The translations under genes were made by a program, and so were the position numbers. This document shows positions 16,692-25,402 of a DNA stretch of 64,000 nucleotides, piece after piece. Under the pieces are notes generated by a model. The model was not told the DNA's origin. It ran no database searches and saw only the letters and a program-made list of their open reading frames with translations. Within the stretch, counting starts at the first letter, position 1. Every line of letters starts with the position of its first letter. The DNA comes from Neorhizobium populisoli (GTDB lineage: Bacteria; Pseudomonadota; Alphaproteobacteria; Rhizobiales; Rhizobiaceae), in contig NZ_JAHYCB010000009.1 of the NCBI RefSeq assembly GCF_019430945.1, positions 1 through 64,000 of the forward strand, written 5' to 3'.

Positions 16692-19183
16692 GCATTCTTT
16701 CCCTGATCGATAGCCAGACCAGCCGTCTCGATGATGGCTGGTCTTTGCTTTTGAGCGAACCGGGAACCTATGCATTGCCGGGCAATATTCCGGCCGAAGC
16801 GGAAACAATTCCGGCGATCGTACCGGGAACGGTTGCTGCTGCCCTGAAAGCTGCGGGCCGCTTCGACCGCGACAACCCCGAACCGCTGATCGACAAGGAT
16901 ATCTGGTATTGCCGCGCGCTGACAGGTGAAGCGCCGGGACCCGCTGTACTTCGCTTCGAAGGACTGGCGACCATCGCCGAAGTCTATCTGGATGACCGCT
17001 TGATTCTGTCTTCGCACAGCATGTTCGAAAGCCACGATATTCCCGTGGAACTGACCGGCATGGAAACCCTGTCGATCTGCTTGCGAGCTTTGAAACCGCA
17101 TCTGGAGAAAACAGGCCCTCGCGCCCGCTGGCGGCCACGGTTGATGAACAATCAGGGACTACGACTGATCCGGACCACTGCGCTTGGCTTCATGCCGGGA
17201 TGGAGCCCGGAAATTCAGGCCGTTGGGCCATGGCGACCTGTTTCGATGATCAGAAGCGCACCGCCGCTCTCCCGTGAGGCGCGGGAGATTGGACGGAGCA
17301 CCATCCCCGCCGACAACCACTTCTCAGCTGGAAAAGAAGGAGGCTTTCGCCTTTCGGCTTCCCTTGGCGAAAATGGCGAAGGCATCCTGAAGGTCATCTT
17401 AGCCGGTGAGCAGCCGAGCGACGACCTTCACCTCCTCTGCGCGGGCCAGAAGACCCTCTTCACCTACTCCGAAGAGCGCTATTCCGCCGAACTCCGCATA
17501 CCGGACGTCGCCCCGTGGTGGCCGCATACACACGGTGAACCGGCCCTCTACGAGGTCATCCTCCGTATCGACGGCAGAGACATGCCCCTCGCCTGCACCG
17601 GATTCCGCAATATCTCGATCGACCGTGGTCTCGACGGCAACGACTTCGCGCTCATCGTCAACGGCGAGAAAATCTTTTGCCGCGGCTCGGTCTGGACCAC
17701 AGCCGATATGGCCAGCCTCCCTGGCGATCGCGCAAGTTACGAACCATGGCTCAGGCTGGCAAAAGACGCCGGCATGAACATGATCCGCATCCCCGGCATC
17801 GCCACCTATGAAAGCCCGGAATTCTTTGCGCTTTGCGACGAACTCGGCCTGCTGGTCTGGCAGGACCTGATGTTCGCCAATTTTGATTATCCGGTCGCCG
17901 ATCCGGATTTCGTGATTCACGTGAAAACCGAGATCGGTCAATTCCTGCAGAGAACGCAGGCCAATCCATCGCTGGCTGTCGTCTGTGGCGGCAGCGAAAT
18001 CTGGCAGCAGGGCGCCATGCTCGGCCTGCCGGAGCGCATCTGGAAAGGTCCGCTCTGCACGGAAATCCTGCCTGGTGTCGTCGCTGAAAGCCGCTCGGAC
18101 CTGGCCTATGTCGCAAACTCGCCCTCCGGCGGAGCGCTGCCTTTCTACCCGAATGCGGGTGTCGCGCATTATTACGGCGTCGGCGCCTATAAACGCCCCC
18201 TCGAAGATGCCCGCCGGGCGAATATACGTTTTGCCGCCGAATGCCTTGCTTTTTCCAATCTCTCGGACACTGAAACACTAAGCGGCGGCAAGGTCGGCAT
18301 TCCGCGGGATGCCGGAGCCGACTGGGATTTCGAGGATGTACGCGATCACTATCTAGGCGAACTTTACTGCGTCGATCCACATCAGCTGCGTATTACCGAT
18401 TTCGAGCGCTATCTGACGCTCTCGCAGACCGTGACCGGCGAGGTGATGGAAGCAACCTTTGCCGAATGGAGAAGACCCGCTTCCACATGCAACGGCGCCC
18501 TCACTTTCACATTCCAGGATGTCATGTCCGGTCCCGGCTGGGGCATCGTCGATATGAACGGCCGGCCGAAACTCTCATGGTTTGCGTTGAAACGCGCTTT
18601 CCGTCCGGTGCAGGTGTTTTTCGCAGATGAGGGGACCAACGGCCTCGATATCCATCTGCTCAACGAGACTTCGGTAGCCATGCCGATAATGCTGGAAATC
18701 GCCTGTCTGCGTGATGGCAAGCTGCCGGTCGTTTCCGGCCGCCGTGATCTCACGCTGTCTCCGCGCAGCACGCAGAGCATCGCCTGCACTGATCTCTTCG
18801 GCGCCTTTTTCGACACCAATCATGCCTATCGCTTCGGTCCGCCATCGCATGACTTGACCGTTGCGCGCTTACTGCACGCAGAAACCGGCGCGATCATTGC
18901 CGAGGCGTTCCATTTCCCGCTTGGCCGGGCCAATGCAATGCATGACGCGGATATCGCGGTGGCGCTTGTCGAAGATAGTGGGCGGTTCTGGCTGGAGCTT
19001 TCGACCGATCTTTTTGCCCAGTCCGTCTCGATCGCCGTCGATGGGTATCGGCCCTCGGACAACGGCTTCCATCTGGCGCCCGGCGCGGTGAAACGTGTCG
19101 ACCTCACGGCTCTGTTCGGCAAGGTGGCACGTCCAACCGGTTTCGTCCGATCACTCGGCGGCGACCGCAGCACGCGGTTTTGA
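16688..19183 (+). CDS. glycoside hydrolase family 2 / beta-mannosidase-like protein
   Basis: An 831-residue protein with beta-mannosidase architecture: an N-terminal galactose-binding-like domain (DKDIWYCRAL, RFEGLATIAEVYLDD), an Ig-like domain, a TIM barrel from about 300 (GEKIFCRGSVWTTAD, GLLVWQDLMFANFDYP) and C-terminal beta domains. The putative acid/base Glu437 (CGGSE) and nucleophile-like Glu518 (FAAEC) are present. There is no signal peptide, so it is predicted cytoplasmic. GTG 16688 overlaps the DUF1839 stop, making it the fifth gene of the carrier-protein operon. Substrate is unknown; a glycoside intermediate of the pathway is the natural guess. Its last 33 bases overlap the convergent hydrolase gene. 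Confidence 0.83.
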   Translation: MSILSLIDSQTSRLDDGWSLLLSEPGTYALPGNIPAEAETIPAIVPGTVAAALKAAGRFDRDNPEPLIDKDIWYCRALTGEAPGPAVLRFEGLATIAEVYLDDRLILSSHSMFESHDIPVELTGMETLSICLRALKPHLEKTGPRARWRPRLMNNQGLRLIRTTALGFMPGWSPEIQAVGPWRPVSMIRSAPPLSREAREIGRSTIPADNHFSAGKEGGFRLSASLGENGEGILKVILAGEQPSDDLHLLCAGQKTLFTYSEERYSAELRIPDVAPWWPHTHGEPALYEVILRIDGRDMPLACTGFRNISIDRGLDGNDFALIVNGEKIFCRGSVWTTADMASLPGDRASYEPWLRLAKDAGMNMIRIPGIATYESPEFFALCDELGLLVWQDLMFANFDYPVADPDFVIHVKTEIGQFLQRTQANPSLAVVCGGSEIWQQGAMLGLPERIWKGPLCTEILPGVVAESRSDLAYVANSPSGGALPFYPNAGVAHYYGVGAYKRPLEDARRANIRFAAECLAFSNLSDTETLSGGKVGIPRDAGADWDFEDVRDHYLGELYCVDPHQLRITDFERYLTLSQTVTGEVMEATFAEWRRPASTCNGALTFTFQDVMSGPGWGIVDMNGRPKLSWFALKRAFRPVQVFFADEGTNGLDIHLLNETSVAMPIMLEIACLRDGKLPVVSGRRDLTLSPRSTQSIACTDLFGAFFDTNHAYRFGPPSHDLTVARLLHAETGAIIAEAFHFPLGRANAMHDADIAVALVEDSGRFWLELSTDLFAQSVSIAVDGYRPSDNGFHLAPGAVKRVDLTALFGKVARPTGFVRSLGGDRSTRF

Positions 19184-20983
19184 CGTCACCGCATCGTCCA
19201 GCACGAAACGAAAGGCCATCTGCCGAAGGGCATTGAAATAGATGTCGCGCGCATGTTCCGGCGTCAGATTATGGTCCGCATCCGGGATGATAGCCGGCAG
19301 GACGTTCGGGAAGCGCGCAAGGCCTGCCCCATCATGGCCGAAATAGAAATCGTATTGCTCAATCCCCAGATCGTGCTCGCTATAAAGCAGGCAGACGGGC
19401 GTGCCGCGTTCGTTGAGCGTGCGGAATGCGCTGTAGATCGCCCGGCCTTCGGGCATGAAGCCACGGAATATATGCAGCACCTTGTTACGAACCCGCGCGC
19501 CGATCCCACCGATGACATTGCGCATCGCTGCAGTCAGGTTGACTTCGCCTCGGACGATGCGCCGGAAGGTTTCGAGCCGCAGCGCCCGGCGGGTATAATC
19601 CTCAAGGCTGCGCGAACCATTGACAATCGCCTCGTCCACCGAGCGCCCCGGCTTCCAGCGGAATACGATCGGATTGACCAGGACTTCGCCGGCGATACGG
19701 GGTTCGCCAAGTGAGGTCTGGAACGCGAGATAGGCGCCACTGCACCGCCCTGCCGCCACGACCGGCGTCAACCGTCGCGACTCCAGGAAATCGATCGCTT
19801 CCGTCACGTCGGCATTTTGCGTGGAATGATACAGAACCTGTTCCGGCCGGCCGGGAACAGGCGGGCTGTCGCCGGCGCTTGCCGTATCGAAACGCAGCGA
19901 GGCAATGCCCGAACGGGCGAGCGCCCTCGCCATTTTAACAGTCGCGCGGCCCCAGCCGGCATGGCGATCATAAGCGGATGTTAGAAAAAGCACGGTCGCA
20001 CCCTTGCGGCCATGCGACGGCTCGCAAAGCATGCCGGAAAGGCGATTGCGGCTACCGAAACGGACCGGGGTCTCGGAAAACCCGTTACCTTCCAAGGGTT
20101 CGGCGACGATGGCGCGGCGCACCGGCGACTGATCGGCGGCAAACGGCAGGCCCGCCACCCAATCGGCGAGGTTTTCGGCAACATCGACCGGCAACCGGGC
20201 GATGGCCGGGTTGGACACCAATTGCTGGTAACCGCCAAAAGGCTGCTCTTCGACATTGACGCCGAGCGCCTTGAGGTAGATCGCGAACTCCTTGTCTGCC
20301 GGCCGATCGGGACGGGCCACGACGAGGGCACGCCTTGCCGGCGCGCGGTCGAGAGACATCAGGTTGAACCTGCGCACTTCCTCAGTGATTTCCGCCGGCA
20401 GGGTCAGCGAGGCGATGGAAGCACTATCCTTGCTGCGATATTCTTCACCGAGGCCGAGATTTTCATCCACAACCCGTGACCAGACGGCAAGCTCGCGCAG
20501 ATGCATACGACCGGAAACGACGGGAGCAAGATAGGCGATCGCCTCAAGCCCTTCGATCCGGTCGGCAGCACCGGTCGCCACGGCGGCACCGAGGCCCTGC
20601 GCGATCACGACGATCCGGGAGCAGCCGGAAAAGGCACGAAGCCGCTCGCCCGCCTGGACCAGGCTATCGCCCCAAACGGAAAGACCGGCGTGGAAATCGA
20701 CCTCGTCCAGCGCGTCGCCCGTGCCGGGATAGTCGAAACGCAGGCTGGCTATGCCTCGATCTGCCAGATTTTCAGCGATGATCCGCCAGAATTTCCGAGT
20801 ACACATTTCCTCCAGCCCCCAGGGGCTGGCGAAGAGCACCGCGACGGATGAGGGTTTGACACCGGCTGAAGGCGGCGTGAACAGCCCGACGGTCCCGCCA
20901 AACGTCAGCGGCTCCGCCGCCGAACGGGGCGGCAAAGGCAGGGCATTACTGCTCAGGCTGATTGTGCTACGGGCGTCCGTCAT
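19151..20983 (-). CDS. tandem alpha/beta-hydrolase protein with a cysteine nucleophile
   Basis: A 610-residue protein made of two alpha/beta-hydrolase domains (about 25-290 and 300-595). Domain 1 has the fold landmarks (SLRFDYPGTGDA) but its nucleophile elbow reads AQGLGA, with Gly130 where Ser is expected, so it is probably inactive. Domain 2 has SLRFDTASAGDS and the elbow GRCSGA with Cys414, plus Asp538 (SEHD) and His571 (DADHNLTPEHA), a plausible Cys-Asp-His triad. A Cys nucleophile suggests an acyltransferase or thioesterase rather than an ordinary esterase. It lies tail-to-tail with the carrier-protein operon (33-base overlap), so releasing or transferring the carrier-bound product is an attractive but unproved role. 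Confidence 0.85.
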   Translation of the reverse strand: MTDARSTISLSSNALPLPPRSAAEPLTFGGTVGLFTPPSAGVKPSSVAVLFASPWGLEEMCTRKFWRIIAENLADRGIASLRFDYPGTGDALDEVDFHAGLSVWGDSLVQAGERLRAFSGCSRIVVIAQGLGAAVATGAADRIEGLEAIAYLAPVVSGRMHLRELAVWSRVVDENLGLGEEYRSKDSASIASLTLPAEITEEVRRFNLMSLDRAPARRALVVARPDRPADKEFAIYLKALGVNVEEQPFGGYQQLVSNPAIARLPVDVAENLADWVAGLPFAADQSPVRRAIVAEPLEGNGFSETPVRFGSRNRLSGMLCEPSHGRKGATVLFLTSAYDRHAGWGRATVKMARALARSGIASLRFDTASAGDSPPVPGRPEQVLYHSTQNADVTEAIDFLESRRLTPVVAAGRCSGAYLAFQTSLGEPRIAGEVLVNPIVFRWKPGRSVDEAIVNGSRSLEDYTRRALRLETFRRIVRGEVNLTAAMRNVIGGIGARVRNKVLHIFRGFMPEGRAIYSAFRTLNERGTPVCLLYSEHDLGIEQYDFYFGHDGAGLARFPNVLPAIIPDADHNLTPEHARDIYFNALRQMAFRFVLDDAVTSKPRAAVAAE

Positions 20984-21061
20984 CGGTGTGTCGGGTTTCC
21001 AATCGATGTTCCAGCTTTACGCCGGTCTTCCTTCCGGAACCTTAAGCGAATACCGACAATT

Positions 21062-22123
21062 TTAGCGGCTGCAGGTCGATTGTTCCGAAAAGACGCGAGA
21101 AAGCGTCTGCATTTGTGGACGATCCGCCAGCTTGCCATTCTTCTCGACGGGCTGGATGTTGAGCGGCTCGTCCTCGGGCCACCAGGCACCTCCCGCCCAG
21201 TAGGACCAACCCAGCCAGACATCGGCATTCTGCTCGACCGCACGAACCATGTCCACCAACGCAGGCTGGCAGGTTTCATCGGTCGGAACCGCGAATTCAC
21301 CCAGAAATCCCCTCTGGTGGTTGTCCCTCAGCCAGCTAGCTACATGGCCGACCGCCTTCACCGCATCCGCCGCGCGGGTGCATTCGGCGTTCTTGCCGGA
21401 AAAATCGATGTCCAGATATTGGTGAAGCTCATAGGCATAATTGTCTTTCGGATCCGTGACGCCGAGCATGACGGACCCGTTCGGCGTTCCATAGTCACCG
21501 GCAACCCAGCTATGGGCACCGGTCCAGGCCGTACCGGGGACCAGAACGAGATTGGCAGCACCCGTCTGACGGATCGCGCCGATCGCGCTGTTGGCCGCTG
21601 AAAGCCAATCCTCTGCAGAAATATCGTAAGGTTCGTTCATCAACCCGAAGGCGACGCCATCGACGCCCTGGAAAGCGCCTGCGAGCTTGCGCCAGAAATC
21701 CGCAAATGCGCTTTGCGGCACGGCTTCCGAGCCGATCAGTTCGCCGCGAAAACGGGCATAATTGTGCGGATCGAGAATGACGGCCATGCCCTTGGCGCGA
21801 ATGATCTTCACCGTATCGCGCAACCGCTTCAGCTCCGCCGCATCTAGTCCCTTGTAGAGCTGCGGCTGCAGCCGCTCCCACAGGAACGGCAAACGGACGA
21901 TATTGAACCCTTTTTCCGCGAAATAGGCGATCGTCGCCTGCGAGGGATAGACGTATCCCTTCTCGTATCGGTCGCCGAGCTTCCCGAATTCCGCACCGGC
22001 GAGATTGACGCCGCGAAGACAATCGGTCGCCGCCATTGCCGGTTCGCCAACAAGGCCGAAACAGACAAGGGCACCTGCAAACTGTCGCCCATAACGCCCA
22101 GAATTTCGCGATTTCTGAATCAA
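21062..22123 (-). CDS. secreted glycoside hydrolase family 5 (endoglucanase-like)
   Basis: A 353-residue protein with an N-terminal signal peptide (cleavage likely after AMA, near 31) and a GH5 TIM barrel. Barrel landmarks are RGVNLAGAEFG, NIVRLPFLWERLQP and ILDPHNYARF. The catalytic acid/base Glu164 lies in LMNEPYD and the nucleophile Glu276 in GFLGEFAVP. WLGWSYWAGGAWW forms the usual aromatic floor. Predicted periplasmic or secreted; a beta-1,4-glucanase or related exopolysaccharide-trimming activity is likely. It precedes the tandem hydrolase on the same strand by 78 bases and may be co-transcribed with it. Confidence 0.92.
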   Translation of the reverse strand: MIQKSRNSGRYGRQFAGALVCFGLVGEPAMAATDCLRGVNLAGAEFGKLGDRYEKGYVYPSQATIAYFAEKGFNIVRLPFLWERLQPQLYKGLDAAELKRLRDTVKIIRAKGMAVILDPHNYARFRGELIGSEAVPQSAFADFWRKLAGAFQGVDGVAFGLMNEPYDISAEDWLSAANSAIGAIRQTGAANLVLVPGTAWTGAHSWVAGDYGTPNGSVMLGVTDPKDNYAYELHQYLDIDFSGKNAECTRAADAVKAVGHVASWLRDNHQRGFLGEFAVPTDETCQPALVDMVRAVEQNADVWLGWSYWAGGAWWPEDEPLNIQPVEKNGKLADRPQMQTLSRVFSEQSTCSR

Positions 22124-22448
22124 GACATTCTCCGCATTAGAAATCGCTAACGTTTATTTCGACTTTGAAACAACCTTTGAAGGCGCGAAAGGTTCTCCAA
22201 AAGCGGCCCGACGACGGCTATACGCGCCAGAACGGCGTTCTGGGAACGGAATTTTACATCACCCGGCTTAAGGTCAAGCCCCAACAGGTATCGATATTGC
22301 AAGTTCGGCAACGGCCTGTACACACAGCGGTGAACAAGCCTATTTAGGCAGCGGCATTTTTCCTGCAAAATCCGGCCTAGATATTGTTCGGTCCTGTTTT
22401 TATGTATACACGAAATGGCCACTGAATGGCGGAGGAGGGAGATTTTTG
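22124..22448. promoter_or_regulatory. divergent intergenic region between the GH5 gene and purU
   Basis: 325 bases separate two divergent genes and must hold both promoters. A strong Shine-Dalgarno (GGAGGAGGG, 22431-22439) serves purU. Minus- and plus-strand frames here (22147-22422 and 22165-22347) look like chance. I see no riboswitch fold that I recognise. Confidence 0.5.
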
Positions 22449-23333
22449 ATGAAGAGCTATGTCCTGACCGTTTCCTGCAAGACGACGCGCGGCATCGTCG
22501 CGGCGATTTCCGGCTTCCTGGCGGAAAAGGGTTGCAACATCATCGATAGTTCGCAGTTCGACGATCTCGACACGGGCAAGTTTTTCACGCGCGTTTCCTT
22601 TATCTCCGAGGAAGGTGTCGATCGCACCGGCTTGACGGAAGGCTTCAAGCCGATTGCTGAGAAGTTCTCTATGGAATGGGACGTTTTCGACACCGACGAG
22701 CGCATGAAAGTGCTGCTGATGGTTTCACGTTTCGGTCACTGCCTGAACGACCTCCTCTACCGCTGGAAGATCGGCGCGCTGCCGATCGATATCGTTGGCG
22801 TCGTCTCGAACCATTTCGACTACCAGAAACAGGTCGTCAATAACGACATCCCCTTCCACCACATCAGGGTGACGAAGGAAAACAAGCCGCAGGCCGAAGC
22901 CCAGCTGATGGACGTCGTCGAGTCGAGCGGCACCGAGCTCGTCGTGCTCGCCCGCTACATGCAGGTTCTCTCCGACCAGCTCTGCCAGAAGATGTCGGGC
23001 AAGATCATCAATATCCATCACTCCTTCCTGCCGAGCTTCAAGGGCGCAAACCCTTACAAACAGGCTTATACGCGTGGCGTGAAGCTTATCGGCGCGACGG
23101 CACATTACGTCACTGCCGATCTCGATGAAGGCCCGATCATCGAGCAGGACACGGTGCGGATCACGCATGCGCAATCGGCGGACGATTACGTTTCACTCGG
23201 CCGCGATGTTGAGAGCCAGGTTCTGGCTCGCGCCATCCATGCGCATATCCATCACCGTACTTTCATCAACGGCAACCGTACCGTCGTCTTCCCGCCAAGC
23301 CCGGGCTCATACGCTTCCGAGCGGATGGGCTGA
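22449..23333 (+). CDS. purU: formyltetrahydrofolate deformylase
   Basis: Hydrolyses 10-formyl-THF to formate and THF, balancing one-carbon pools and feeding PurT. An N-terminal ACT domain (1-80, VLTVSCKTTRGIVAAISGFL) is followed by a formyltransferase domain with VVSNHFDY, the catalytic region NIHHSFLPSFKGANPY, GATAHYVTADLDEGPII and a C-terminal VFPP. It has 294 residues, the normal length. ATG 22449 follows an excellent ribosome binding site; a TTG three bases earlier is ignored. Monocistronic, closed by a hairpin terminator. Confidence 0.97.
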   Translation: MKSYVLTVSCKTTRGIVAAISGFLAEKGCNIIDSSQFDDLDTGKFFTRVSFISEEGVDRTGLTEGFKPIAEKFSMEWDVFDTDERMKVLLMVSRFGHCLNDLLYRWKIGALPIDIVGVVSNHFDYQKQVVNNDIPFHHIRVTKENKPQAEAQLMDVVESSGTELVVLARYMQVLSDQLCQKMSGKIINIHHSFLPSFKGANPYKQAYTRGVKLIGATAHYVTADLDEGPIIEQDTVRITHAQSADDYVSLGRDVESQVLARAIHAHIHHRTFINGNRTVVFPPSPGSYASERMG

Positions 23334-23350
23334 CAGACAGCGGGACCTCA

Positions 23351-23389
23351 AATGAAAAGGCCGGACAAAAACGCCCGGCCTTTTTCATT
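23351..23389. terminator. bidirectional terminator between purU and the MCP gene
   Basis: AATGAAAAGGCCGG pairs with CCGGCCTTTTTCATT (one bulged T) around a short loop; the T-run follows the stem on the plus strand and the A-run serves the minus strand. It sits between the convergent genes purU and the chemoreceptor. Confidence 0.88.
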
Positions 23390-23416
23390 GCAGGTTGTTT
23401 CGGGATCGTCCGAGGA

Positions 23417-25402
23417 TCAGAACTCGGTCCACTCGTTTTCCTTCGCTGCCGCCTGTGCGCCGCCGCCGAACGCGCCGGCCAGCTTCTGGCCAAGAGCACG
23501 GGCAGGCGAAGCTGCCGGCCGCGTGGTCGGGGTAGCCGGACGAACGGCTGCACGTACCACAGTATCGCGCGCGGGGGCTGCGGAATACGACATATGCTCG
23601 GCGCCGGCAGCCAGCCGGAACTGAGACAGAAGGCCGTTCAGCGCAGTCGCCTCGGTAGCAAGTCCATGGCTTGCAGCGGTGGTCTGCTCGACCATTGCGG
23701 CATTCTGCTGCGTGCCCTGGTCCATGGTGTTCACTGCCGTATTGATCTCCTGCAGACCGATCGACTGTTCGCGGGCCGCTTCTGCAATAGCATGAACGTG
23801 ACGGTTGATCTCCTGGACCTGCGCGACGATCGCTTCCAGAGCCGTGCCGGTCTCTCCGACCAGATCGACGCCGGTCTGCACTTGCGCTCCGGAGGCGTGG
23901 ATCAGTGCCTTGATTTCCTTGGCAGCATTCGCGGAACGCTGGGCGAGCTCGCGAACTTCCTGTGCGACGACAGCAAAACCCTTGCCTGCCTCACCGGCAC
24001 GCGCAGCTTCGACACCGGCGTTGAGCGCCAGAAGGTTCGTCTGGAAGGCGATGTCATCGATGACGCCGATGATATTGCCGATTTCGCCGGACGACTTTTC
24101 GATCTGCTGCATGGCTGAAACCGCCTTGCGAACGACTTCGCCGGAATGCTCGGCACCCTTGCGGGTACTGGCCACCAGTTCACTGGCTTCTTCAGCACGC
24201 TTTGCTGCGTCGCGCACCGTCGTGGTGATCTCTTCGAGTGCCGCTGCCGTTTCTTCGATTGAAGCGGCCTGCTGTTCGGTCCGGCGGGAAAGATCGTCGG
24301 CCGAAGAGCGGATTTCATTGGCGCCGGCATTGATCGCCCGCGCATTGACGCCGACGGCGCTCATTGCCTCGTTCAGCTTGTTGACGGAGTTGTTGAAGTC
24401 GCTGCGCAGACCATCAAGATCGCCACCGAAAGACACGTTGATACGGCTTGCGAGATCGCCCGAAGCAAGTCGTCCAAGGCCCGCGGCAAGCTCATCGACG
24501 GCGCTTTTCAGGACGGCCGCTTCGGCAGACTTGCTGCGTTCGCGATCAGCCCGTTCGGATTCGGTCAGCTGACGATCCTCGGTTGCTTTCGCTTCAAGCC
24601 GCACCCGGTCGACTGCATTCTCGCGGAAGACGGCAACAGCGGTCGCCATCTTGCCGATTTCATCGCCGCGATCGAGACCTTCGACTTCGCCCGACGTATC
24701 GCCAGCCGCAAGCGTATCCATGCGTGCCCGTAGACGCGCCATCGGCAGCGTAATCCCGGCATGAGCCATGAAAATCGCAAACCCGAGCGCAAGCACGATA
24801 CCGGCGGTGATCGAAATCGCACTGACGAGAATGATATTGGCCACCGAAATGGTGAGTGCCTTGTTACCCTCGACGATAAGATCCGTCATCGCGGTATTGT
24901 TGGCACCTGTTTTCGGCGAAAGCTGTGCCAGCGCATCATCCATCTTCAGCAGCAATGCACGGGCGCCCTGCTGATCGCCAGCCTTCAGCGCCTTGATGAC
25001 GGCTTCCTGAGATACTCTCAGATTGTCCATCGTGACGCTGATATCCTTGAGCGCTTCCGCGCGGCTCGGAACGAGAGCCGAAACCTGCTGAATCTTCAGT
25101 TTTGCGCCATCGTAGTTGCTGGCGACGATCTTTTCAGCGTTTTCGAACTCGGGCGTGCCGGGCTGGATGGCGAGCATACGAAGGCCCCAACCAACCGCAG
25201 TCCAGGCACCAGCGGCTGCACGTGCGCCAAGAATGCCGCCCTGCGCTTCACGCTCGATGAAGCTGCCATAGGTCGTGGCTGTATTGCGGAACTGTACGAT
25301 GACATAGCCGATGCCGGCGAAGGCAATCAGGCCAAGCAGGAAAAAGGCAGAGAGAATTTTGGTTTTGATGCTCAATTGCTTCAGCATGGATGACGCTTCC
25401 AT
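23417..25402 (-). CDS. methyl-accepting chemotaxis protein
   Basis: A 661-residue inner-membrane chemoreceptor. TM1 lies at about 15-37, a helical periplasmic sensor at 40-185, TM2 at about 186-212, HAMP at 213-265 with a second HAMP-like segment near 300-350, then the signalling coiled coil. The hairpin tip is IDDIAFQTNLLALNAGVEAARAGE, and methylation-helix Glu/Gln pairs flank it. A low-complexity Ala/Pro/Arg linker ends in ENEWTEF, an acidic-aromatic tail like those that tether CheR/CheB. Start ATG 25402; an internal ATG at 25387 with a GGAAG upstream is an alternative. The ligand is not evident, and no che gene is adjacent. Confidence 0.93.
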   Translation of the reverse strand: MEASSMLKQLSIKTKILSAFFLLGLIAFAGIGYVIVQFRNTATTYGSFIEREAQGGILGARAAAGAWTAVGWGLRMLAIQPGTPEFENAEKIVASNYDGAKLKIQQVSALVPSRAEALKDISVTMDNLRVSQEAVIKALKAGDQQGARALLLKMDDALAQLSPKTGANNTAMTDLIVEGNKALTISVANIILVSAISITAGIVLALGFAIFMAHAGITLPMARLRARMDTLAAGDTSGEVEGLDRGDEIGKMATAVAVFRENAVDRVRLEAKATEDRQLTESERADRERSKSAEAAVLKSAVDELAAGLGRLASGDLASRINVSFGGDLDGLRSDFNNSVNKLNEAMSAVGVNARAINAGANEIRSSADDLSRRTEQQAASIEETAAALEEITTTVRDAAKRAEEASELVASTRKGAEHSGEVVRKAVSAMQQIEKSSGEIGNIIGVIDDIAFQTNLLALNAGVEAARAGEAGKGFAVVAQEVRELAQRSANAAKEIKALIHASGAQVQTGVDLVGETGTALEAIVAQVQEINRHVHAIAEAAREQSIGLQEINTAVNTMDQGTQQNAAMVEQTTAASHGLATEATALNGLLSQFRLAAGAEHMSYSAAPARDTVVRAAVRPATPTTRPAASPARALGQKLAGAFGGGAQAAAKENEWTEF

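Noticed and set aside
22124..22448. Riboswitch upstream of purU
   Set aside because: I looked for glycine, SAM or THF-type conserved blocks and found none convincing; only a strong ribosome binding site is clear.
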